From the NCBI GenBank assembly GCA_964414425.1, contig CAYPWL010000005.1, positions 62,001 to 126,000 on the forward strand: DNA of 64,000 nt. The letters run 5' to 3'. Position numbers and translations under genes: made by a program. The DNA is from GYS-P2D sp964414425. Lineage in GTDB: Bacteria > Bacteroidota > Bacteroidia > Chitinophagales > Saprospiraceae. The notes beneath the pieces were generated by a model that ran no database searches, had not been told where the DNA came from, and saw nothing but the letters and a program-made list of their open reading frames with translations. Shown one piece after another: positions 16,746 through 24,973 of this stretch; the stretch's first letter is position 1, and the number at the start of each line of letters is the position of its first letter.

Positions 16746-17564
16746 TTAGTTGTTACTAATCATATTGACATCCATAGTAGGGTATGGTATACCTATTCCT
16801 TGCTTATCAAATTGCTTCTTCACATTCTCTTGCATGTAGAAGAACGTATCCCAGTAGTGCTCACTCTTACAGAATGGTCTCGTAGCCAAGTTCACAGAAC
16901 TATCATCTAATTCTGCCACTACGACACCCTGCGCAGGATCAGAAAGCACATGAGGACAACTCTTGCCCACTTCAAGGATGATCTGACGGGCTTTGTCTAT
17001 GTCATCGCTATATCCTATCCCAAACGTGAGCTCGATACCAACCTGCCCTTGGCCGGAGATATTAGTTATAGTATTACCTGTAACATTGCTATTAGCAATT
17101 ATGATACGCTTATTATCAAGTGTTGCTAAGGTAGTGTTGAAGGCATTGATAGCATCTACAGTACCGAGGTGCCCACCACCGATTTCAACGAGGTCTCCCA
17201 CTTTGAATGGTTTAAAGAGCATGATCATAACGCCAGATGCGAAGTGGCCTATGCTGCCATTAAGAGCCATACCTACACCTACCATTAATGCGCCTATGAG
17301 CGCTATGAAGCCTGTAGTATTGATGCCAACCATGCCTGCTACAGAGAATAAAAGCATAACTTTCATCAGTACACTTATGATTGAGCCGAGGAACTTGTTG
17401 AGTGATAACTCCATACCACTTCTTTCCATGCTCATAGAGAGCGCTTTGACGATTTTTCCTATGATCCAAAACCCTATGAGTAGGGTCACTATGGCCAATG
17501 CTACCTTAGGCGCATATGCTATTGCCATATCTATAAACTTAGGGATGTATGATGCTACGTCCAT
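16746..17564 (-). CDS. mscS: Small-conductance mechanosensitive channel, MscS family
   Basis: At 272 residues it is the size of E. coli MscS (286). Three helices lie in the first 125 residues. The pore-lining TM3 is rich in Gly/Ala (ALIGALMVGVGMALNGSIGHFASGVMIM), followed by the MscS beta domain (FKPFKVGDLVEIGGGHLGTVDAI). The alpha/beta cytoplasmic cage contains the conserved IIIANSNVTGNTITNIS, and the protein ends in IGIPYPTMDV. It opens under membrane tension to release solutes on hypo-osmotic shock. It is divergent from recX by 77 bases and has its own terminator. Confidence 0.95.
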   Translation of the reverse strand: MDVASYIPKFIDMAIAYAPKVALAIVTLLIGFWIIGKIVKALSMSMERSGMELSLNKFLGSIISVLMKVMLLFSVAGMVGINTTGFIALIGALMVGVGMALNGSIGHFASGVMIMLFKPFKVGDLVEIGGGHLGTVDAINAFNTTLATLDNKRIIIANSNVTGNTITNISGQGQVGIELTFGIGYSDDIDKARQIILEVGKSCPHVLSDPAQGVVVAELDDSSVNLATRPFCKSEHYWDTFFYMQENVKKQFDKQGIGIPYPTMDVNMISNN

Positions 17565-17641
17565 TTTGATGTTGTTTGATTTAATTGTGAAATAATACCT
17601 TAATATTGAATGGCGAAATTACTAAATGTCGCGTCCTGTCC

Positions 17642-18112
17642 ATGACGAAATCTGAAGCATTACAAAAACTCAAAAAGTATTGTGCTTATCAGGAGCGATC
17701 ACATAGCGAAGTAAGAACGAAGTTAATCTCACTGGAGGTATATGGGGATACGCTCGAGGAGGTAATCTTTGATTTGGTCCAAGAGGATTATCTGAATGAA
17801 GAGCGCTTTGCTCGCTCCTATGCTCGTGGTAAACATCGAATCAAAAAATGGGGACGTGATAAAATCACTCAAAGTCTAAAGCTCAAGCGAGTATCGGAGT
17901 ACTGTATAAAAAAAGCAATGACCGAAATCGATCCTGATCTATATGTGGAGACCTTACAAGAGGTGCTCAAGAAATATTATAAAGAGCGCAAGAGTAAATA
18001 TGATAGCCATACCATCCGAGTAAAATTGATCCAACATGCAGTAAGTAAAGGCTATGAGTATCATCTCGTCAAGGCGCACATGCAAGACATTATGACTGAA
18101 CAGGAGCGTTAA
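17642..18112 (+). CDS. recX: Regulatory protein RecX
   Basis: ATG at 17642 (MTKSEALQKLKKYCAYQERS) is chosen over the frame's earlier start at 17606 because it matches the family N-terminus. The 156-residue product shows the three RecX three-helix repeats: residues about 5-50 (YCAYQERSHSEVRTKL), 55-100 (VQEDYLNEERFARSYARGKHRIKKWG) and 105-150. RecX binds RecA filaments and modulates recombination. recA is not adjacent, unlike in many other bacteria. Confidence 0.92.
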   Translation: MTKSEALQKLKKYCAYQERSHSEVRTKLISLEVYGDTLEEVIFDLVQEDYLNEERFARSYARGKHRIKKWGRDKITQSLKLKRVSEYCIKKAMTEIDPDLYVETLQEVLKKYYKERKSKYDSHTIRVKLIQHAVSKGYEYHLVKAHMQDIMTEQER

Positions 18113-18219
18113 AAAACAGAGTAGAAAGATTTTTTCATCAATTCATATTATAAATTTAAATAATATGTTACCTTAGCTTCAAATTGTTGAGACGGGGACG
18201 TCTTGACACTAATTTAAAA

Positions 18220-19722
18220 ATGATGAAAACGTTCTACTTGCTCCTCACGGCGATGGTATCGCTTATTTGTGCAAATCTATCTGCACAACAACTTTATGAT
18301 ATCAGATTTCAACTTGATGATATAGATTGTGTAACTGGTCAGACATGTTACAACGTCCAGATCAAAAGTGGCGACGGTCAGGTTTGGAACCTGGCAGGTC
18401 AAAATTATCGGATATTCTACGATGCCTCAACCGCTTCATACATTAGTGGATCTGTAACATCAGAATTACCACCAGCACAATACTCTGCACCTCTCGTCAC
18501 CTCAGATCAGCAAAATGTTGATGCGTCGGGATTTCCTGGTGATCTACCATTTTCGTCGACGTTGAGTTTTTTCAACTACTCGATTGATTTGATGAATTTA
18601 TCAAGTGGGGGTATTAATCTACCAGCTGATGGCGAGTGGATGACAACATCAAGGCTTTGCTTTGACGTGCCTCAGAGTGTCTTGGACGATGGCTCAGAGT
18701 GTCTCAACTTAGTATGGGCACGCATGGGCAGAACAGACGAGTTTGCTACCGCATTCGTTGAGGTTTCTCAATGGATATCTATGAACAACACTGCTGAGGC
18801 AGTTGGAAATATATTTGATGACTTGGACGAAAACGACGGCTCACAAGCATGTCTTACGGCCGAGTGTGATCCTACTGCAGGAGGTAATGAAAACACCACT
18901 GCTACCTGTAGTGACAACATTGATAATGACAATGATGGATTAGTAGATTGTATGGATGATAGTTGTGAAGATGTGGCACCATGTACTCCAGAAGATAACT
19001 CTTACGAAATCAACTTAGCGCTCTCATCAGTAGATTGCTTTACAGGTACAGCCTGTTACGATATCCAGTTGATGTCATCAGGCAACTCTTCTTTCACCCT
19101 CGGTGATCAGAACTATAGATTGTTCTACGGCACTGAAGTTGGATCATTCACTTCGGTAGTAAGTAGATTGGATAATGCCTTTCAACCGGCGACCATATCT
19201 AATGGTACGCCTATCGAAAATCAGAATGCCACAGGAGTTGGTGATTTAGATTTTGACAATGACTTAGGATTTGTGGACTTCTCCATCAATTTGGTAAGTC
19301 AGAATGCCGGTAGTGATGAGTTGATCAGCACCAATGCATTTACTACGACGGCAGAGATATGCTTCGTTGTAACAGAGGAGGCTATACTTAATGGTGATGT
19401 ATGTTTTGAGACTGCTTGGGCTCGATCAGAATTGACCAGTGTATATAATCCTGCAGAGCTCGAAATCGAGGAATGGGTAACCCCAACAGAAACAAGAGAT
19501 CTCGTCCCTACATCATTTAATGATCTATCATCATCGAGTGGTAACGCATCTTGTTTTGATGTATCGTGTGATTCGCCTTCAGAGGTGGGTACAGCGGCAT
19601 GTCAAGATGGTATGGACAATGATAACGATGGTCTTGTAGACTGTCTTGATCCAAATTGTAGTGAAGTAGCTGAATGTGCTAATACTTGTGCAGCTCAAGC
19701 ACCAACATTAAGCGGCAACTAG
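18220..19722 (+). CDS. Large secreted protein with two internal repeats and Asp/Asn/Cys modules
   Basis: ATG at 18220 gives 500 residues with a clear signal peptide (MMKTFYLLLTAMVSLICANLSAQ). Two homologous units of about 230 residues follow (about 22-250 and 262-485). Each opens with a DIDCVTGQTCYNVQI / SVDCFTGTACYDIQL strand and contains NYRLFYG. Each ends in an acidic cysteine module: CSDNIDNDNDGLVDC (from 230) and CQDGMDNDNDGLVDC (from 461). The DNDNDGLVDC pattern looks calcium-binding (EF-hand-like loop) and disulfide-stapled. The protein stops 25 residues after the second module without a T9SS sorting domain. It therefore ends earlier than expected for a surface protein of this phylum, or is exported freely. 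The function is unknown. The next gene, 147 bases on, is also secreted. Confidence 0.8.
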   Translation: MMKTFYLLLTAMVSLICANLSAQQLYDIRFQLDDIDCVTGQTCYNVQIKSGDGQVWNLAGQNYRIFYDASTASYISGSVTSELPPAQYSAPLVTSDQQNVDASGFPGDLPFSSTLSFFNYSIDLMNLSSGGINLPADGEWMTTSRLCFDVPQSVLDDGSECLNLVWARMGRTDEFATAFVEVSQWISMNNTAEAVGNIFDDLDENDGSQACLTAECDPTAGGNENTTATCSDNIDNDNDGLVDCMDDSCEDVAPCTPEDNSYEINLALSSVDCFTGTACYDIQLMSSGNSSFTLGDQNYRLFYGTEVGSFTSVVSRLDNAFQPATISNGTPIENQNATGVGDLDFDNDLGFVDFSINLVSQNAGSDELISTNAFTTTAEICFVVTEEAILNGDVCFETAWARSELTSVYNPAELEIEEWVTPTETRDLVPTSFNDLSSSSGNASCFDVSCDSPSEVGTAACQDGMDNDNDGLVDCLDPNCSEVAECANTCAAQAPTLSGN

Positions 19723-19869
19723 TAAATAAGATTTGTATCACACTCATAGACAAGCATAATTATGATGAGCACAGTCTTACATACTAAAGTAGATCCAGAG
19801 CGGACTCACAACTTATGCTTGATCGAACTTACATCTACCCTTGAGCGGGGTGACAAAAGCTTAAGCAAC

Positions 19870-22425
19870 ATGATTAGATATATATTCTTTCCGGTAATAA
19901 TCTTATTGAGTTTCAGTACTCAGATGATTGCCCAAAACTGCGACTTCCAAACGGGGATCGTAAGCTTTGATGCACGAGGGGGCAATACATCGAGTTTATA
20001 TAATACTCAATATGCACTGACCAATATAAATGGAGATATCATCCAGATTAGTGATCAAACAAGTTTTACAATCGATGAACAGGGCTATTTTGCTGTGTTT
20101 GCAGTTAACTACCTCAATACAGGCCAAATCGTCGATTTTGAAGTAGGAAGCAATATTAATATCGTTGCTGGCGACTGTGTTGATATCAGTGAACCGATCA
20201 CTTTTTCGGTATGTGAAGCGCTGGAACCCTGTAACTACTGTGTAGGAGAAAATGTAGTATTAGATGCAGCGGGTGGATCTAATGATCCAGACTTTACTAC
20301 AGTATACGTATTAGTAGGAGATAATGGAGAGATAGTTGCGATCGAAGACACTCCAACATTCGGAATATTAGAGGAGGGTGTATTCGCCGCATTTGCAGTG
20401 ACTTTTGAAACAGCAGCTGGTATACAAGGATTAGAACTAGGAGAGGCATTGATAAACCTTCAGTCTACATGCCATGACATAAGCCAAGGTTTTATAGTTG
20501 ATGTATGTGAAGTACTTACGCCGACCATATTCTTTGATCTTCAAGGGTGTAATATCACCGAAACTGCAATTCTGGCAGTTGAAGAAGGATTTGACAACGT
20601 ACTATGGAGTACAGGTTCTACCGAAACATTTATCACAGTAGATGCTAACGTGCCGATGATCTATACGGTTACAGTCTCTCTCGAGTCTGGATGTACAGGT
20701 ACAGCCAGTCAAGAAATCACAGGTAACGAGGTGGCAACTATAGGAGATTTTGTGTGGGAAGATAACAATGGTAATGGCATCCAAGATCCTAATGAGACTG
20801 GTGTAAATGGAGTGACGGTTAATCTCTTTGCAGATTTTAACAACGACGGACAACCAGATATTGAGGGATTTGCGTCATGTACGACTACCACAACTAATAA
20901 TCCAACAACAGGCGAACCTGGATATTACAGCTTTGATGTCTATGAGGCATCTTATGTAATTGAGTTCGTGGCACCTAATGGATTTACCTTTACGCCACAG
21001 TCTCAAGGTGGTGATCGCACTGTAGACAGTGATGTCAATCCAGCTACTGGATTGAGTAACACCATAGCTATTAGTGCGGGACAAAATGTCCTCGACATTG
21101 ATGCTGGATTTTTCACTACTGCTGGTTTAGGAGGTGTAGTCTTTAGTGACGTCAATGCTAATGGAGTCTTTGATGACGATGAGATGGGCATCAATGGTAT
21201 AGAGATCACATTATTTGATGTAAATGGTGAGGTCGTAGGTACGCTTACTACTGGCACAGACGATGTGACCGGTGAGGATGGAAGTTACTGCTTTGATGAT
21301 CTGCCGCCAGCGGCATTTTTCGCACAGATCACATTGCCTGACGGCAATGTGCTTAGCCCTGCTAATAGTCGAGGAGATGATGATCTCGATAGCGATGCTG
21401 ATGAATCAAATGGACCAAGAACGACAAGTACATTTGACCTAACTCCGGGAGTGAAAACTGACAATGTAGACTTTGGTTTCTACGAGGGAGGTATGATCTG
21501 TGGTATCGTATGGCAAGAAACAGGCGCAGAAGAAAATTCAGTATTTAATGAGGGTGTCGATACACCATTGGAGGGTACGCAATTAGAATTAATCAGCTTA
21601 GATAACAACAACGAGGTTATACAATTAGCTTCTACGGGAGCAGATGGTAGCTATTGCTTCACAGCAGTGCCTACTGGATCATTTCAGGTTCGTCCACGTG
21701 CATCAAGTGCAGGAGATAGTTATGTAGAACAGGGCATAGGCGATGATCCGTTATTGGATAGTGATATCGATCCTAGTACCATCACTTCGGATGTATTCTT
21801 CTTGGATCCAGGAGAGCAATTATTAGGTATTAATGCTGGATTGAGATTTGGAGCATTACCGATTGATCTCATAAGCTTCACAGGATTTTGGGATCAAGGT
21901 TTTGATGAGATTGTATTGGAGTGGTCTACAGCAGTAGAGATCAACAATGAAAAATTTGTGATCGAGAGAGTCGTAGGGGAATCAGGAAACTTTGAAGAAA
22001 TCACAGAAATCGCAGGTGCAGGAAATAGCACATCAATAGAGAGCTACACAATCTCTGATGAGGACATTGCCCTCAGTGCAAACTACTACTATCGCTTAAA
22101 GCAGGTGGACTTTGATGGAGGATTTGAATACTCAGATATCATAGTCGTAACTGTAGAACGCAATAAGGCTGTATCATATAATATTTACCCTAATCCAGCA
22201 ACCAACTTCGTTACAATAGATGTAACACTTGAGGCTGGCGCTCTTGCCAGTGCTACGCTTATAGATGTTAGCGGCAGAGTGGTTAAGGTATGGTCAGATC
22301 AAGGAATCTTTAAAAACAATAGTGAACTGACATTAGCGCTTGACGAGGTGCCGTTAGGACAGTATATGCTCTCACTTAAAGTGGGTACAGAAGTGCACAA
22401 TTCATTACTACTTGTAACCAAGTAA
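19870..22425 (+). CDS. Surface protein with SdrD-B-like repeats and type IX sorting domain
   Basis: The frame is open from 19762, but the ATG at 19870 starts a normal signal peptide (MIRYIFFPVIILLSFSTQMIAQ), giving 851 residues. Two related N-terminal units occupy about 24-120 and 121-217 (each with FTVDEQGYFAVFAV / FGILEEGVFAAFAV-like cores ending in VCE). Three SdrD B-like modules start near 291 (IGDFVWEDNNGNGIQDPNE), 419 (GVVFSDVNANGVFDDDE) and 541 (GIVWQETGAEENSVFNEG). Their Asp/Asn-rich loops normally bind calcium. A fibronectin-like segment at about 665-760 precedes a type A sorting domain from 770 (YNIYPNPATNFVTI). It should be a long stalk-like surface adhesin or scaffold; the partner is unknown. 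Confidence 0.88.
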   Translation: MIRYIFFPVIILLSFSTQMIAQNCDFQTGIVSFDARGGNTSSLYNTQYALTNINGDIIQISDQTSFTIDEQGYFAVFAVNYLNTGQIVDFEVGSNINIVAGDCVDISEPITFSVCEALEPCNYCVGENVVLDAAGGSNDPDFTTVYVLVGDNGEIVAIEDTPTFGILEEGVFAAFAVTFETAAGIQGLELGEALINLQSTCHDISQGFIVDVCEVLTPTIFFDLQGCNITETAILAVEEGFDNVLWSTGSTETFITVDANVPMIYTVTVSLESGCTGTASQEITGNEVATIGDFVWEDNNGNGIQDPNETGVNGVTVNLFADFNNDGQPDIEGFASCTTTTTNNPTTGEPGYYSFDVYEASYVIEFVAPNGFTFTPQSQGGDRTVDSDVNPATGLSNTIAISAGQNVLDIDAGFFTTAGLGGVVFSDVNANGVFDDDEMGINGIEITLFDVNGEVVGTLTTGTDDVTGEDGSYCFDDLPPAAFFAQITLPDGNVLSPANSRGDDDLDSDADESNGPRTTSTFDLTPGVKTDNVDFGFYEGGMICGIVWQETGAEENSVFNEGVDTPLEGTQLELISLDNNNEVIQLASTGADGSYCFTAVPTGSFQVRPRASSAGDSYVEQGIGDDPLLDSDIDPSTITSDVFFLDPGEQLLGINAGLRFGALPIDLISFTGFWDQGFDEIVLEWSTAVEINNEKFVIERVVGESGNFEEITEIAGAGNSTSIESYTISDEDIALSANYYYRLKQVDFDGGFEYSDIIVVTVERNKAVSYNIYPNPATNFVTIDVTLEAGALASATLIDVSGRVVKVWSDQGIFKNNSELTLALDEVPLGQYMLSLKVGTEVHNSLLLVTK

Positions 22426-22448
22426 GCAACAAAATAATAATACCAAAA

Positions 22449-22478
22449 AAAGGCTGAGTACGGAAGTACTCAGCCTTT
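22449..22478. terminator. Bidirectional rho-independent terminator
   Basis: A perfect 13-base stem (22449-22461 with 22466-22478) is closed by a GGAA tetraloop. A/T runs lie on both sides. It sits between the convergent surface-protein gene and the bacilliredoxin gene and should serve both. Confidence 0.9.
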
Positions 22479-22505
22479 ACTTATTTATCTCTTGATGATG
22501 TCTAT

Positions 22506-22919
22506 TTAGCAATAGGCATTGAAAGCTTGCTTGAGATTATCAGAGATCATCTCTGCTGTTCTGCCCTCTATATGATGTCTCTCGAGCATATGCACCAGTC
22601 TACCATCTTTAAACAAAGCAATAGCTGGTGAGGACGGAGGATAGGGCAGTAGCAACTCTCGAGCCTGATTGACGGCATCACGGTCTACACCGGCGAAAAC
22701 AGTGGCACAAGTGTTTGGACGTTTTTCATTTTGCAATGACATCTTAGCACCCGGTCGAGCGTTAGCAGCGGCACAACCGCAGACGGAATTTACTACCAGT
22801 AACAAAGTTCCCTCTGTATTTTCAATAGTATTCTTGACCTCTTGTGCAGATGTCAGTCCTTGAAAACCAAAGTCTGTCAGATCTTTGGCCATTGGGATTG
22901 TTAGTTCTACAGGATACAT
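22506..22919 (-). CDS. BrxA/BrxB family bacilliredoxin
   Basis: A 137-residue thioredoxin-fold protein of the YphP/YqiW (DUF1094) family. The redox motif CGC is in VNSVCGCAAANARPG, and YPPSSPAIALFKDG and HMLERHHIEGR are conserved. In Firmicutes these proteins remove bacillithiol from S-bacillithiolated proteins. Bacteroidota homologues usually carry the same CGC motif. It may act on bacillithiol or another low-molecular-weight thiol in the cytoplasm. Upstream, leftward TTTATTTG (22948-22955) could be a -7 box, but its -33 partner is 24 bases away, longer than usual. Confidence 0.93.
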   Translation of the reverse strand: MYPVELTIPMAKDLTDFGFQGLTSAQEVKNTIENTEGTLLLVVNSVCGCAAANARPGAKMSLQNEKRPNTCATVFAGVDRDAVNQARELLLPYPPSSPAIALFKDGRLVHMLERHHIEGRTAEMISDNLKQAFNAYC

Positions 22920-23020
22920 ATTTGCTGTATTTTTAAAGAATTAAACGCAAATAAAAGGGTTATAACTATTTTAGCGAGTCAAAAGTTGTTATAAATTTAA
23001 TTGTATCCTTTATTTTATTT

Positions 23021-23899
23021 ATGAGATTGTTATATACATTATTCTGTTGTCTTTTTATCTCAGGCCTGTTCGGTCAATATGGAGGGGAAAAGGATGATGA
23101 AGTTATTCACACTTTCAGACATACACGCATTATTAATGCTCACTCGGTTGAGACCTTGCCAGCGAGGAAGTTGGACTTTAGGATAGTCCATAGATTTGGT
23201 GATCTGGTAGGATCTAATGGTGGTTTCAGTACATTTTATGGATTAGAGCGAGCTGCTGATGTATCTATAGGATTTGAGTATGGCGTTACGGATAATGTCA
23301 TGGTCGGAATCAGTCGTACGGCTGGTGCAGGCCCACTTGAGCAAAATCTAAATGGCCTATTTAAGGCTAAGCTGATCAATCAGAGAGAGAAGGGTTCGCC
23401 CTTGAGTCTGGCTGTAAATGCTATAACTACTTACTCAACCCAAGAGGCAAGTCCACTGGAAAATCAACTCACCTCTTTCACCAGACAAGCACATAGGTTG
23501 TCTTATAATTTTGGCGTTCAGGCTGCTCGCAAGTTTTCTGACTCTTTCTCTTTTCTTCTAGGGGGATCTTGGACGGTCAGAAACTTGGTTGACATAGGTG
23601 ATCAAAACGATATTTTTGCTGTTCACACGGGTATGAGAATTCAGGTGACTAAGGCATTTGGATTGATACTTGAGGCAGTGGTGCCATTGCAAGATGGACT
23701 TAGAGAGGGAACTACTGACTACGTAGCGCCGTTAGCAATAGGGTTCGAGTTTGATACCAGCGGAGGCCACGTATTTCAGCTTAATCTGACTAATAATCGT
23801 GGTATCTCCGAGACGGACTTCATACCTTATACGACGAGTAGATGGGAGGATGGTTCATTTAGACTTGGATTCACGATTTCAAGATTATTTAGTCTATAA
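23021..23899 (+). CDS. DUF5777 family outer-membrane beta-barrel protein
   Basis: A 292-residue protein with signal peptide MRLLYTLFCCLFISGLFGQ. It is built of alternating amphipathic strands typical of a beta-barrel and contains the family blocks RIINAHSVETLPARKLDFRI and HRFGDLVGSNGGFSTFYGLE. The C-terminus ends in an aromatic/hydrophobic strand (LGFTISRLFSL), consistent with outer-membrane assembly. In Bacteroidota this family is commonly encoded beside periplasmic c-type cytochromes and YceI-like proteins. Here the cytochrome gene starts six bases after the stop, so the two are one operon and probably act together at the envelope. The ligand or role is not established. Confidence 0.85.
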   Translation: MRLLYTLFCCLFISGLFGQYGGEKDDEVIHTFRHTRIINAHSVETLPARKLDFRIVHRFGDLVGSNGGFSTFYGLERAADVSIGFEYGVTDNVMVGISRTAGAGPLEQNLNGLFKAKLINQREKGSPLSLAVNAITTYSTQEASPLENQLTSFTRQAHRLSYNFGVQAARKFSDSFSFLLGGSWTVRNLVDIGDQNDIFAVHTGMRIQVTKAFGLILEAVVPLQDGLREGTTDYVAPLAIGFEFDTSGGHVFQLNLTNNRGISETDFIPYTTSRWEDGSFRLGFTISRLFSL

Positions 23900-23905
23900 G
23901 TAAAT

Positions 23906-24925
23906 ATGGTGAAGTACATCATTGTAACGATCATTGGGCTGACGAGCATAGTTTTTGGCACTCAGGAACTGGCTTCTGTGTCTATCGATGGGGATACCAC
24001 TGTGACGAGTGTATTAGAAGGTTTAGGCGAGGATTACTCTGCGACCAAGCCCAAACTTAACAATATGAGTGGTGTTCAGATCGGCGAGGATATCATACGT
24101 AATGGATTTTCTAAGCGTGATGATCTCAAGAAGGCCAAGAGACAGAGTAAGCATTTTGTGTGTACATCATGCCACAACTTAGAAAGAGAAGATCCAGACC
24201 TAAGCATTTCGGATCCACAAGCCAGATTAGATTATGTGGTAGCTAAAGGCATACCCTTCTTACAAGGAACTACTCTCTATGGTGCGGTTAATCGCACGTC
24301 GTTTTATAATGATGACTACTACAAAAAATACGGTGACCTCATCGAGCCCGCTAAAAATGATATCCGTGAAGCGATTCAGCTATGCGCACAAGAATGCGCT
24401 CAGGGTCGTGAGTTGAAAGATTGGGAGATCGAGTCAGTACTCGCCTATCTATGGACCATAGAATTAAAAGTATCTGACTTGGGTCTTAGCTCTGATGAGA
24501 TTGAAACTATAGAGTCAGCATTAAATGACCCAGCTCAACAGACCGAGGCAGTAAGCCTAATTAAAAGCAAATATCTACAAGGGTCTCCTGCGACATTTCT
24601 AAGGCCACCAGAAGATCGTACCGTTGGAACGGGTCTTACGGGCAACACTAAAAATGGAAAGAAAATCTATGATAACAGTTGTCTGCATTGTCATTATCAA
24701 AAGAAGTATTCCTTTCTGCATCTCGACGATAATAAATTGAGCTTCCGATACCTCAATAATGGTGCGCCAAGTTATAACCGGCATTCTCTATATCAAGTCA
24801 CTCGCTATGGAACTTACTCGTTGTATGGTAAGAAGTCATACATGCCAAATTACACAGCAGAAAAAATGAGTGATCAACAGCTGGCAGACCTTAGGGCATA
24901 TATCAAGCACAGAGCACTGCAGTAA
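23906..24925 (+). CDS. Dihaem c-type cytochrome
   Basis: A 339-residue protein with an N-terminal export signal. Two haem c motifs are present: C86-T-S-C89-H90 and C259-L-H-C262-H263, each inside a cytochrome c-like domain (about 60-190 and 245-339). Met candidates for the sixth iron ligand include YMPNYTAEKM near the C-terminus. Between the two sites a CAQEC pair could form a disulfide. It should be a periplasmic electron carrier or an oxidase of the outer membrane interface. It is translationally close to the DUF5777 barrel gene. The molybdopterin oxidoreductase that follows is on the opposite strand and so is not co-transcribed. Confidence 0.9.
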   Translation: MVKYIIVTIIGLTSIVFGTQELASVSIDGDTTVTSVLEGLGEDYSATKPKLNNMSGVQIGEDIIRNGFSKRDDLKKAKRQSKHFVCTSCHNLEREDPDLSISDPQARLDYVVAKGIPFLQGTTLYGAVNRTSFYNDDYYKKYGDLIEPAKNDIREAIQLCAQECAQGRELKDWEIESVLAYLWTIELKVSDLGLSSDEIETIESALNDPAQQTEAVSLIKSKYLQGSPATFLRPPEDRTVGTGLTGNTKNGKKIYDNSCLHCHYQKKYSFLHLDDNKLSFRYLNNGAPSYNRHSLYQVTRYGTYSLYGKKSYMPNYTAEKMSDQQLADLRAYIKHRALQ

Positions 24926-24973
24926 GAGATCTAACGAGTTACAATCGGTAAGAGACAGCTGAGATGACCAGCA

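Noticed and set aside
18184..18219. TTG-initiated extension of the duplicated secreted protein
   Set aside because: It adds twelve polar residues before the signal peptide; ATG-ATG at 18220 fits better.
19762..19869. 36-residue N-terminal extension of the SdrD-B-like protein
   Set aside because: It is polar, precedes a normal signal peptide and would block export; the ATG at 19870 is the better start.
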